The position numbers and the translations under genes were made by a program. The notes under the pieces are model-generated. The model made no database searches. It saw only the letters and a list, made by a program, of their open reading frames with translations, and was not told the DNA's origin. Shown one piece after another: positions 34,567 to 44,578 of a DNA stretch of 64,000 bases (position 1 is the first letter of the stretch; every line of letters begins with the position of its first letter). Source of the DNA: Choanephora cucurbitarum (taxonomy: Eukaryota; Mucoromycota; Mucoromycetes; Mucorales; Choanephoraceae); NCBI GenBank assembly GCA_025331435.1, contig JAIWNI010000004.1:310001-374000 (forward strand), written 5' to 3'.

Positions 34567-35950
34567 ATGGCTGACTTGCCTTCACTTCGCAAAAAGATCG
34601 ATTCACTAGACACTACTCTTGTGAATATTCTTAATGAGCGTGCTCGTGTTTCGCTTGACATAGGAGCAGCTAAAAAGAAAGAACTGTACGTATGCTCTTT
34701 GAAAGTGTTGATTATTTGAACTTATCAAACAAGATAGACATGAAGATGAAAACGAACCAGAAGTGTATCGACCTGGACGCGAAAAACAGATCTATGAAAA
34801 AGTAAAGAACTTTGTTCTATGCTTACTCCCCTTTCTAATCTATTTATCTAGCTGACACGCTTGAATGTTGGTCCCTTGAACAATGACTCGTTACATGCTA
34901 TCTTTAGAGAAGTAAGCCAAACTCCGTATGATGAGATCCTTCGAATTTATTGAGTATTTGGTAGATTATGTCAGCCTCTATCGCATTGCAGAAAGATGTG
35001 TCTATAGCTTATTTAGGTCCTCCTGGTACGTTCTCACATCAAGCTGCTTACAAGAGATTTGGTGACAGCGTAGCTTATGTTCCTCAGAAACAAATTGCTA
35101 GTATGTCTTTTCTTTCTTTAGAATTCTGCTTCATTCATCTAAAGGTTTCTTTTCTTTTTGCGCACATAGATGTGTTTGAAGCTGTTGAGAAAGGCCAAAC
35201 AACATATGGTCTTATTCCTTTTGAAAACTCAACCTTTGGATCTGTTGTTGAAACATTAGACTATTTTATTCACACCACTATCAAAGTACGTGCCGAAACC
35301 TATTTGACAGTTCATCAGTGCCTGCTATCCAATTCGCCGTTAGACAAAATTACTAAAGTGTATAGCCATCCTCAAGGCCTAGGTCAGACACAAAGATGGC
35401 TATCTGCCTATCTTCCCAACGCACAACGAATCTCTGTCAAATCTACAGCCGAAGCAGCACAAAAAGCAGCTTTAGAAATAGGGGCTGCTGCTATCTGTAA
35501 TGAGATCTGTGCTGAGCTTTATGGACTTGAAGTGATTGAATCAAATATTGAAGACCTTACAGGTAAACATAAATGATCAATACAGCTTAGTGCATGAAAT
35601 AGTGTTCTTTTTTCCTGACTTTTCGCATAGCAAATACAACACGCTTCTTGATTATTGGACCATCAAGCGATGCAGCTACTGACGATGACCATACATTGAT
35701 TTCCTTTACTGTAGACCATCGCCAACCTGGTGCATTATGCGATGGATTGAAGGTTTTCAAGGATTATAATCTGAATTTGTTCAAAATTGATTCTCGACCT
35801 AGCGGACAGCGTCCATGGCATTATGTGTTCTTTGTAGAATGTTCAGGACATCTTGAAGGGAACGAAATCAAGAAGGCTCTGAAAGATCTCGAAAAGTTTT
35901 GTTTGGATGTTGTTGTCTTGGGAAGCTTCCCTAATCAGAGACCCGAATAA
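34567..35950 (+). CDS. pheA: Bifunctional chorismate mutase/prephenate dehydratase (P-protein)
   Basis: Makes phenylpyruvate from chorismate through prephenate (phenylalanine branch). Exons: 34567-34685, 34738-34801, 34852-34911, 34965-35100, 35170-35562, 35631-35950, all in phase (363 residues). The AroQ chorismate mutase domain is at residues ~1-85 (LRKKIDSLDTTLVNILNERA, AAKKKE, YRPGREKQIYEK, IFREIMSAS). The prephenate dehydratase domain is at ~90-265 (AYLGPPGTFSHQAAYKRFG, GLIPFENSTFGSVVETLD, YSHPQGLGQTQRWL, ISVKSTAEAAQKAA, NTTRFLIIG). A C-terminal ACT domain (HTLISFTVDHRQPGALCDGL, SRPSGQRPWHY) is the expected Phe sensor. Ascomycete and basidiomycete fungi normally use separate ARO7 and PHA2 proteins. 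The gene converges with ALO, 133 bp away. Confidence 0.93.
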
Positions 35951-36083
35951 ATTTAAAAAGAAAGGAAGAGCACTGTACATTTTGATCTATTGAAATTGTT
36001 TTTTGAAAGACATTATTATTATGATACAAATTGTGAGCTAGTAAAGGAAAGAAAATTGAAGTGTGTGGGGGGATATACAAGTT

Positions 36084-37626
36084 TTAAAGTCTAGCAGTTT
36101 CTTGAACAGTGGATCTTCTTGAAGATTCTGGTACAACATGTCGTCTTAAATAGTTATTCAAAAACATGCCTTGAGGATCGACCTGTTGACGAACTCTTAA
36201 GAAGTCCTGAAATTTAGGGAAAGATGCTTCTAATTCTTTGATTCCTTGACCGTGTGCCTTAGCCCAGTGTGGACGTCCATTGTATTCACGCATGATGTCC
36301 TCATAACCTTTCCAGTACTTTTTGTAAGGTACAGGCTTACCATAAGGTCGATACATGATAACACCAATATAGCATGTCTTACGGCCATAGGCAGGGCTCA
36401 TCCAAACATCATCCTGATCAACAAAACGAATTTCAACTGGGAAGTGTACCTTGAGGTCGTTGTCGCTGATGAACTTGTCAAGCTTACGAAGTGCAGCAGG
36501 GGCATCCTTCCAATCAATAGCCCACTCATTCACGTATTGAGGAAAAAGACAATCAAAATTGAATACCTTGTTTGATACGTCAACAACATGGATAGGCTTA
36601 GAATGTAACGTGTTGAACATCATTTTCGTCAGGTAAGGGATCAAGGAGGTACCATAACGAGTTATGTTGAGCATGGCTTGGTAAGCATGAAATCCGTAAC
36701 CTCTTTCCATTAAAGCACTTGGTCCTGATCTCATAACTTCTTTATCAGTACGATTGGCTCTCCATACTACGCAATCATCAGTGTGTGGGTACCACCAAAC
36801 ACGGGTGTGTTCAGATGAATGAATGACAGAATCCCAATCGTTTAAGACATCAGAGAACTTGTAGGGTTTTTGGATTGCCTCTAACTTGAAATCTGGCTCG
36901 ACTTGCAGAGTGATACGTGTAATGATACCTAAGGCGCCCAAATGACAACGAGCAGCTTCAAACACTTCCTTATTGCTTGTAGGCGAACAGAACAAAATTT
37001 CTCCTTGAGCTGTAACTAAAGTCAAATCAACAACCTATAGATGAAGAAGAGGATAAGTATGTCATTGCCCCTCTTTTAAATCCCTAAACCTTACCATAGT
37101 TGAAAGACAACCAAAGTGAGCACCAGTACCGTGCGTAGCAGTTGCGATAACACCAGCAACAGTTTGGTCAGAAATAGAACCTAAATTGCTGACTGCAAGA
37201 CCATTCTCTCTCAAAACCTGGTGTAGTTTGTGAAGTGTCATACCTCCTTCAACTGTAGCCTGACAAGTCTTTGAGTTGACATTGAGCAAATTGTTCAACT
37301 TGTCAATATTGATCATAAAACCCTCAGTACAAGCAAGGTCAGAGGGAGAATGACCTGCACCAAAAGCTTTGACAGGCTTGTTTAATTTCTTGGCGAACAA
37401 AATGACCTATTTGTACATATGCAAGCAATAATCAGCTCCATTGTGCTTGGCCAACTGCTGTCAATCTCTCCTTAAGTAATACCTTTTGAACTTGTTCTTC
37501 GGTCACAGGCTCAAACAAAATTTCAGGCTTGCATCTAAATGTCTTGCTCCAATTTTGAAAGACAAAATCAAAACTAGCTATTTCTCGAAGGTCTTGAGGT
37601 AAATCCTCCATACGATAAGGGCCCAT
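36084..37626 (-). CDS. ALO1: D-arabinono-1,4-lactone oxidase
   Basis: A flavoprotein that performs the last step of erythroascorbate synthesis, usually at the mitochondrial outer membrane. Exons (minus): 37626-37483, 37406-37095, 37034-36084, in phase (468 residues). FAD domain: VKAFGAGHSPSDLACTEG (His of GAGHS is the covalent flavin site in the family), LGSISDQTVAGVIATATHGT and HLGALGIITRITLQVEP. The ALO C-terminal part has VEIRFVDQDDVWMSPAYGR and the HWAK motif in RPHWAKAHG. Length is a little below the yeast enzyme. No clear N-terminal targeting signal. Confidence 0.93.
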
Positions 37627-39358
37627 GGTTAACAGAAGTAAATATCAAACAAGTTCGAAAAAATGAGAAGGGAAAAAATGGAAAGAAATAAATTTTGAGA
37701 GGCGAGTTTAAATATGGCTGAGAAATGTCGCAATTGCATCGAAATCGTCACCAGTGTGGCATCCACTCGATTGCACAGTAGACAGTACAAAAGGCTTTTT
37801 TCGAAAATTGTATCTTGTTTAAGAAGGGCAACGTATGCATGTACAAGTCGAAATTGGTCTATGATCCATTCCGTTCTTAACCTTGCTTGGGCTTATTATT
37901 TGAATTTCCTTATCGCTTTGAAACACAGAAATTTTCCTGTTGACTTCACTTTTGGAGAGCTGCATTAATATACTACTCTTTCATTTCGTTTTTTATAATC
38001 GAAGCAATTTTATTTTGAAATCAAGATGACAGTATTAAACAAAAAGAATATAAAAGCATGTACCAGTTCTGGAACCAAGCTGTTTATTGAACAGGGAAGG
38101 TTGCACAAACGGAGAGCACAAGTCTTGCAACTGTGCAATCTAAGACTTTTCGTTCAATTGCGATTATAATCGCGAGTCGTAATAACCGCAAGATTATTAA
38201 TACTTCTCTGATAGTGTATCTTTGACAAATAATAAGGCATTATGTAGTTACTGTTGCCTCTTTTTGAGATTTATTCTATATTTTCTTGTTCGTATTCAAA
38301 TAGATTATACTCAAGAGAATATGGTGAGATATTGATACTCATAAGCTCAAGCATTTTTCTAGTTATTCGTAGTTCTATTCTTTCTCGTAAGTCTGATCCG
38401 TAAGTCAATGCAAGGCATTCCAAAAACTTTTGAGAAGAAAAATCAGCATCATGAAATACAGTTAGTCGCTCGATTCAAAGTGTTTGATTTGAGAGTACAC
38501 TCAATATAAGAGTGTATTTCTCAAGCATACAAACACTTTTATATAAAGCGACTGTTGTAGAGGGCAACAGAATTGCATCGTTTTCAGAAGATTTCTAGTG
38601 ATGCAGCGGCTGGTGTAAGACTACACAACTGTTCAAATAGTTTAGCCACTCAATTTGGCAAATGCATTAACTCAAGATTGTGTCTGAGCACACTGGTGTG
38701 TATGCTTTATAATCTGAATTGACTTGTGTCTTATCTCAATCGAAAAAGTGACTACTGTATCTTAATCTATCACTAACAACGACTTCGACTTGTTGAAGAT
38801 GGTTACATTGCATATTCTACTTGTTAAATCTTATAACTGCTTTGTTTCGCTACAGTTGCTAGGAGGGATAACAAATAAGATATTCAGCATTTGCAGCTCC
38901 AAAGAGTTGTATCAAGCCTCCAAATAATCATAGAAACTTGCTTAGCAGCTCGATCTTATAATAGCATAATTTCGCAGTCTTGTATCTTTATTGAGGAAAG
39001 AAAGTTGCTTTCTCTTAGCACAATGATGTTTTTTCTCTCTCCTAAAACCTGCTCGACTAAAAAGAAAAAGTGTCGTTATTCAGCATGTGCTTTCGAATTA
39101 TGGCGTCAAAAAGTTGATTGAAATGGTTGAATATGTAATTGAATCATTAAAATTATGCGTACTCAGTTTATCATAATCATGGTGTTCATCAGCATTCATA
39201 TTCTCCTCTCTTTGTCTTCATTTACTCAAAGCCCGTATAGAAATTGAAAATAAATACCAGCCAACTTTTATTTCATCAACAAAAGTTATCAAAGGCAAGG
39301 AATTAATAAAAACGTGTTTTCAAAAGCTTCGTTGATTTATTGGGTATATTGTCCTACA
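37627..39358. other. Intergenic with a 90-nt imperfect hairpin
   Basis: No coding gene supported. The ORFs at 37714-37968 and 38891-39121 have no family features. At 38464-38553 a long imperfect inverted repeat is visible (listed separately). The stretch ends at the target duplication of the retroelement. Confidence 0.5.
38464..38553. repeat. Long imperfect stem-loop (arms ~40 nt, 7-nt loop)
   Basis: The left arm 38464-38502 pairs with the right arm 38510-38553 around the loop AATATAA. Paired blocks: AGTCGCT/AGCGACT at the base, AAAGTGTTTG/CAAACACTTT in the middle, TTGAGA/TCTCAA and TACACTC/GAGTGTA near the loop, with small bulges between. It could be a miniature inverted-repeat element or a small-RNA precursor. 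Confidence 0.7.
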
Positions 39359-39363
39359 ATGCC

Positions 39364-39797
39364 TGTGGTGTTTTGTATGTTTAAAGAATAGGAAAAAAGG
39401 GACAAGAGGATACGATGAGACTTTTCTTTATTCTGAAAGTCAAGATGCTGTTCTAAAGTTAGATATTTCTATTCTTTATATACTAATTGATTTTCATGAA
39501 TTCAATTGTGATGACTGATTATATGATTACTTAAGAATTGACAGCTTGTGCCTGGGAAAGGAACATTAATTCTCCTTAATTCTCCTTTGGTTACATTATC
39601 TGCCATTTATGATTTCCTTATGTGGATTATTCTTTATTATCCCAGCTACCGCTGCTTAATAGATTTATTCAGTCATTATTCCTTTATACATTATTCAGAT
39701 TCTTATATATGCTTATTCATAGTAGATAAACTAGTGAGAAGATTTATTATTTGATCATTCATTTGTATTTTATGAGAAGTAGACTCAGATCACCACA
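39364..39797 (-). repeat. 3' LTR of the chromovirus
   Basis: A 434-bp direct repeat of 44579-45012, with 7-bp terminal inverted repeats TGTGGTG/CACCACA. Next to it at about 39798-39808, read on the minus strand, is a purine-rich GGGTGGGGATAA, the likely polypurine tract that primes plus-strand DNA. Confidence 0.95.
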
Positions 39798-39839
39798 TTA
39801 TCCCCACCCAGGTGTTGATAAATACCGACACTTTAATTT

Positions 39840-42800
39840 TTAGATCTTTTGTATTCTTCTTGTTTTAGAGTTATGTTGATCTGTGCTTTTTAGTGTCGAT
39901 CTTTTTCTTTTACTTGGGTTTTGACTTAATTGTGTCTTTTGATCTGATAGTTCCTTTAATAGTTTTCTATTGGCTTTATTAACGGCCTTAATACCTTCAG
40001 GAATTTCACCTATTCTTTTCCAATACTCTGTAATGAATTTAGGATCGCTGAAGTTTTCAGCAGGCTCCCAACTATCTTCTGATTCATCGTAGTTTAACCA
40101 TCTACATCTGTACAGATAATTATTCTGTTCATCTTTTTCATGACCAATGATGGCTTCCACTTCATAATATTTTTCATCTTTCGGCATGATCTGATCTGAT
40201 ACAACCTTCAATAAAGATGGTGGATAATTTCTTGGTTCAATGAATCCTTTTTCATTCTTAAGAACATATGAGCCACCAAGAGTCTTATTGACGACCTTGT
40301 AAAATCCTTTATAGTGAGGATCTAGCTTGTTCTGTTTATCAGTAACTAATATCATTACTGTTGCATTAATAGGAATATTCATGATTTTATGTTTTGTATC
40401 AAATTTCTCTTTCTGCTTATTTGTGACACGTTTAACTTGTTCGTATACTGCAGGGTATACTATCTCAGTCATGAATTTTAATTTATTTTGTAGTTCTTCA
40501 TTTATTCTTTCGCTTGTTGGCTTATCCTTTTCTTGACTAAAGTTTTCAAAGTCATTTGGATTTCTGCCAAACATTAATGAGAATGGAGTACTTTTTGTAC
40601 GTATGTTGTATTTACTGTTTAAGAACAATTGTGTTGGACCGACCATACAATCCCATTCAGCCACGTTACCGTTTATTTGCTTTTTTATTGTCTTTACAGC
40701 AGACTGCACAGCTCTTTCACTTGCACCATTACCTCTTGGATGATATTGTGAAATTAAGGCGTGTTCAAAGCCTACGTGTTTCTTTAAAGTGGCTATCAAC
40801 GAGTTTACAAATTCCGTGCCATGATCACTTTGAAGTTTACGCATGGGACCAAAGGTACATATTACGTTTAATATTTCTATGGCTACTGTTGCAGCTGACT
40901 TATCAGGAATAGCTCTTAGAAAATGAAACTTACTCGCTATATCAATCATTACCAACAGGTATTCGTTACCACGAGTAGAAGTAGTGAATGGACCAGCTAA
41001 ATCAATTCCCCAACTGTCACCAGGAAGAGTAGCTAATACGGGTCTTAGAGGATTATATCCCTTCTGGGTTATATTATGGCGCTGGCATTGAATACATGCT
41101 TTTATCAGTTCAATTGCATCTTCTTTCAACTTAGTCCAGTAAATGCCTTGTCGTTTAAGTGCGTTCATTAGGGCTTCCGCTCCGAAGTGACCTTTACTGT
41201 GCTCATGCAATAGGAGTTCATGACGTTCCTTTTTAGTTGCAGGTATGAAGTATTCATTATTATCGATGGCTGGAAATGATTCTTTATTAGCAGCTCGATT
41301 TATCATGATGGCTTTATCCCCACCCAGTTCATTTGATACGGTCGAGACGTCCTCATATAATCTGGATAACACATCTGGTAAGACGTTGGAAATACCAGGC
41401 AAATGAACGATCCGAAAATCATACTGTAAGATGGTATCCATCCACGCAATCATTATTAGATTGGCTATGCGTTGTGTATGTAGGAAGGTAAGCGCTTTAT
41501 GATCCGTAAATAGAGTGAAGGTAGAACCGTAAATATATTTGTGGAAACGCTTTAATGAAAAGACCAAGGCTAAGAGCTCTCTCTTGGTAGCCGAATAGTT
41601 GCGTTCACTTTTCGACAAAGCTTTAGCAATAAAGGATATATATTTTGTTTTACCATCAATTTTCTGATATAACACTGCACCAATTCCAGTACTTGAAGCA
41701 TCACAAGCTATGCAGAAGCGAGCATTCATGTCAGGATATGATAAGACAATGTCACCTAACAGTGCTTTTTTGAGATTTTCAAATGCACGTTGATGGGTTG
41801 CATTCCAAATGTTTTCCAATGACTTTTCATTACGGAGTGCATCTAACGGAGCCATGATGGTAGCAACATGAGGAATTAGATTACGAAAGTAGTTAATAAG
41901 TCCACAGTAACGCATTATATCTTTTCCAGTTTTAGGTTCAGGAAATTCAAGAACATTAGCAAGTTTTCTACGATCCATGCTGATACCTTTAGGTGAAATA
42001 TGAAATCCAAGTAGATTAATTTCAGATTGAAAAAAATGACACTTTTTTGGATTTAATTTCAGATTCACTTTGGTTAACCTCTGGATGACTTGCTTTAAGT
42101 GCTCCTTATGTTCTTCTATAGTTTTACTGGCACATACAATGTCATCAACAAAGTATCTCACAAATGGCATATCAGCCAAAGCAATACTCATGGTTCGTTG
42201 GAACTGAGAGCTCACATGCTTAATACCAAAGACAGTACCTATTGGCTTATATTGTACTCCTCTCCAAGTGAAGCTTAATTTGTGTGCATCACTAGGATTG
42301 AGTCTCAAAGAATTGAATGCAGACTTCAAATCTAAAGTGGAATATATATTAGCACCTTGGAGTTCTTCAAATAGCTCTCCAATAACAGGTAAAGGCATTC
42401 TATCAATAGATTTTAACAAGACGTTAATGTGACGAGGATCATGGCATACTCTATAGCCAGTTATTTCTCCTTTACCATCAGTTTTCTTTACTACTGTAAG
42501 AGGAGTGTTCCACTCTGTATTCGCAGTAGCTTTTTCTATAATGCCATTATCGAACCATTCCTTTACTTGATCATCTACTACCTGCATCATAGTTAATGGA
42601 ACAGGGTAAGGTTTCTTATACGCAGTTACATTTGGAGGTGTATCAAGATGTACAACACTTTCTGGTATAGTGCAGAAGGATCCTTTAGGAATTGATTGAT
42701 TGCGGTCAATGAGTGGTTGTATAGAATCCATGACTTGTTGAAAGGTTTCAACATCACATGCAGGATTATTTTCTTTCTTTTCATTTTCTTCTTTAAGTTC

Positions 42801-43754
42801 TTCTAGAAGTTGACTAGTGTTATTAAAACGTTTGTCTGCTTCTAGTATTTCGTTTAATGTATTCTGGTCATCATAATTGGTGGGCAATCCATAAATTCCA
42901 ATAGATAAAGCAGACATACAATCTGTACCAATGCTCATATGATACTCATTAGTCTGTGTAAGATTCATAACTTCAAACTTATGTTTTATAGTTTTATTAT
43001 TGCAACTGATGTTGATTATACAAGTACCGATTCTTTTTACATATGAATTATTATCAGCAAGCTTAATGAGATATTTATACATGTTACTCTTATTCACTAA
43101 ATCTTTATTTATGTGTTTGACATAATCAATGTGTAAGTTATTAGATAAGCAAAATTGCTTATCAACCGAGGAAAAAGTAGCACCACAGTCTAACAAAGAC
43201 ATTGTTCTAATAGTGTTATTGACAAGTATAGGAAAAGTTATATTAGAGCTGATGTTCTTAAAATCCTTTTTAACAACGTCTTTATCTTCAGACTTACAGT
43301 CAAGGGCTAACCGAGCCATCAGCATATCACTGTCTTCATCATCATCTTCTTCTTTATCAGATGCAGTCACATCATTACCAGGAGAACAGGGAGAGCGGAC
43401 AGCCATTCTTGAGATTTTTGTTTTTTTGTTCTTTGCTTCAACAAATTCTTCACAGCGATGGCCATGATACCATGGTTGAGAACAATAGAAGCAAGGACTT
43501 CTTGGTGGAAGGAGATGAGTTTGACATAGTCTTACTGGACTTAAAGTCCTTATTGACTTTTGTGGGGGCAGTACGCTTACGGTTGCGTTCATAGTTGTTT
43601 TCACCGGCATACTTAGATGCACTAGAGTCAGAGTTCCAAGTAGGAGAGAACATATCCGTGTCATTAGTTGAGGCCAGCACCAAACCAATAATGTCTTCAA
43701 CTTTATCAGGTAGTTTTGTACCATACTGAGATGATACAGTGACAGAGGCAACAT
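39840..43754 (-). CDS. Retroelement Pol: zinc knuckle, protease, RT, RNase H, integrase, chromodomain
   Basis: An open frame of 1,304 codons without ATG need, since it overlaps gag by ~300 nt in the +1 frame. Order: zinc knuckle (CFYC...HGHRC, ~residues 87-100), aspartic protease with DCGAT near residue 188 (Cys where Ser or Thr is usual), RT with YFVDDIV near 535, RNase H with CDASSTGIGAVL near 686, integrase H2C2 zinc finger (HEHSKGHFG...CIQCQRH), DDE residues in WGIDLAGPF, LQSDHGTEF and GASERAVQ (~915-1015), and a chromodomain (YRCRWLNYDESEDSWEP) near 1200. The tail is basic. The first ~80 codons are an out-of-frame shadow of gag and are probably not translated. Confidence 0.95.
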   Translation of the reverse strand: MLPLSLYHLSMVQNYLIKLKTLLVWCWPQLMTRICSLLLGTLTLVHLSMPVKTTMNATVSVLPPQKSIRTLSPVRLCQTHLLPPRSPCFYCSQPWYHGHRCEEFVEAKNKKTKISRMAVRSPCSPGNDVTASDKEEDDDEDSDMLMARLALDCKSEDKDVVKKDFKNISSNITFPILVNNTIRTMSLLDCGATFSSVDKQFCLSNNLHIDYVKHINKDLVNKSNMYKYLIKLADNNSYVKRIGTCIINISCNNKTIKHKFEVMNLTQTNEYHMSIGTDCMSALSIGIYGLPTNYDDQNTLNEILEADKRFNNTSQLLEELKEENEKKENNPACDVETFQQVMDSIQPLIDRNQSIPKGSFCTIPESVVHLDTPPNVTAYKKPYPVPLTMMQVVDDQVKEWFDNGIIEKATANTEWNTPLTVVKKTDGKGEITGYRVCHDPRHINVLLKSIDRMPLPVIGELFEELQGANIYSTLDLKSAFNSLRLNPSDAHKLSFTWRGVQYKPIGTVFGIKHVSSQFQRTMSIALADMPFVRYFVDDIVCASKTIEEHKEHLKQVIQRLTKVNLKLNPKKCHFFQSEINLLGFHISPKGISMDRRKLANVLEFPEPKTGKDIMRYCGLINYFRNLIPHVATIMAPLDALRNEKSLENIWNATHQRAFENLKKALLGDIVLSYPDMNARFCIACDASSTGIGAVLYQKIDGKTKYISFIAKALSKSERNYSATKRELLALVFSLKRFHKYIYGSTFTLFTDHKALTFLHTQRIANLIMIAWMDTILQYDFRIVHLPGISNVLPDVLSRLYEDVSTVSNELGGDKAIMINRAANKESFPAIDNNEYFIPATKKERHELLLHEHSKGHFGAEALMNALKRQGIYWTKLKEDAIELIKACIQCQRHNITQKGYNPLRPVLATLPGDSWGIDLAGPFTTSTRGNEYLLVMIDIASKFHFLRAIPDKSAATVAIEILNVICTFGPMRKLQSDHGTEFVNSLIATLKKHVGFEHALISQYHPRGNGASERAVQSAVKTIKKQINGNVAEWDCMVGPTQLFLNSKYNIRTKSTPFSLMFGRNPNDFENFSQEKDKPTSERINEELQNKLKFMTEIVYPAVYEQVKRVTNKQKEKFDTKHKIMNIPINATVMILVTDKQNKLDPHYKGFYKVVNKTLGGSYVLKNEKGFIEPRNYPPSLLKVVSDQIMPKDEKYYEVEAIIGHEKDEQNNYLYRCRWLNYDESEDSWEPAENFSDPKFITEYWKRIGEIPEGIKAVNKANRKLLKELSDQKTQLSQNPSKRKRSTLKSTDQHNSKTRRIQKI

Positions 43755-44442
43755 TACGAACAGATTCCCTGAGAGCAGCCCAGAAAGTCAACACCAAGGA
43801 GAGACCGTCTTGAATACCTGCTTGTCTTCTAAGGGTTTGGAACTTGGATGCAAATAGACGAGTTGATTCCTTAGGGCCTTGCTTCAGAGTCCAAACCTTG
43901 AACATTAGGAGAAATTGGCGGTAAGGGGTGTCGAAATGGTCAAGTATTTTTGTTTCAACTTCTTTCCATGAGAGACACTTATTTTTCAACTTTTCTTCGA
44001 ACCATGACTTGTCTTCTTTGTTTAGGCACATGGGTAACAAACGTTCCCAATGATCGTCAAGGCTAAGGGAATGGGCTTCAAGTACAGTCTTGAACTGGTT
44101 GCAAAAGTCATAGACAGAGTCGAAGCTTTCTTTGTTTTTCTTGGGTAATTCAGTGTCAGTTTTGAGTTGTAAAAATGGTAGGATTGTGGGGACAAAATGA
44201 CTCTTGTTGTCAATTTTTATAGGGTTCTCCATGGCATAAAAGGTCTTATATGCATCATCAGCTTCTTTGAACAGGACTTCAGCTTCTTTGTAAGAGGAAT
44301 AGGCAATACGAGTGGGTCCGGAATTGGGATGATGCTTCTGACATGAGAGATAATGGCCATAGGCTACCTTATAGTCTACACGTAGTTTGTCAACATTTTC
44401 CTTGGCAGTTTTCAAGAGATGAGTAGGTGGTTTCCTCTTCAT
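43450..44442 (-). CDS. Retroelement Gag, main part
   Basis: 330 codons from ATG 44442 to the stop at 43450. A helical capsid-like region is visible (FLQLKTDTELPKKNKESFDS, DHWERLLPMCLNKEDKSWFE, FDTPYRQFLLMFKVWTLKQG, STRLFASKFQTLRRQAGI), matching the retrotransposon Gag pattern. The RNA-binding zinc knuckle is not in this frame; it appears in the overlapping pol frame, one nucleotide forward. A +1 shift in roughly 43500-43600 would join Gag to the knuckle and Pol. Confidence 0.85.
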   Translation of the reverse strand: MKRKPPTHLLKTAKENVDKLRVDYKVAYGHYLSCQKHHPNSGPTRIAYSSYKEAEVLFKEADDAYKTFYAMENPIKIDNKSHFVPTILPFLQLKTDTELPKKNKESFDSVYDFCNQFKTVLEAHSLSLDDHWERLLPMCLNKEDKSWFEEKLKNKCLSWKEVETKILDHFDTPYRQFLLMFKVWTLKQGPKESTRLFASKFQTLRRQAGIQDGLSLVLTFWAALRESVRNVASVTVSSQYGTKLPDKVEDIIGLVLASTNDTDMFSPTWNSDSSASKYAGENNYERNRKRTAPTKVNKDFKSSKTMSNSSPSTKKSLLLLFSTMVSWPSL

Positions 44443-44569
44443 TGATGGTCAAAGGAAAATAGGAATTGTCTTGAACATCTTCCATCACATCACCAGCAGT
44501 AGTAGGGCTTGTTTCATGAGGAGCAGCAGCAGGATCAACGATGGGCAAATCATTAGGAGTAGAATTCAT
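44390..44569 (-). CDS. Short acidic ORF at the start of gag
   Basis: The ATG at 44569 lies only 9 nt after the 5' LTR. It encodes an acidic leader (MNSTPNDLPIVDPAAAPHET ... EDVQDNSYFPLTINEEETTY) ending at 44390. It overlaps the main Gag ORF by 53 nt; the Gag ATG sits inside it one nucleotide forward. It may be the true Gag N-terminus separated by a frame change, or an upstream ORF. Confidence 0.55.
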   Translation of the reverse strand: MNSTPNDLPIVDPAAAPHETSPTTAGDVMEDVQDNSYFPLTINEEETTYSSLENCQGKC

Positions 44570-44578
44570 CGTAAAAAA

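Noticed and set aside
39548..39754. 68-codon ORF, identical copy at 44763-44969
   Set aside because: Lies inside the LTRs; duplicated because the LTR is duplicated.
40327..40912. Plus-strand ORFs in the retroelement
   Set aside because: Antisense to the integrase domain of Pol.
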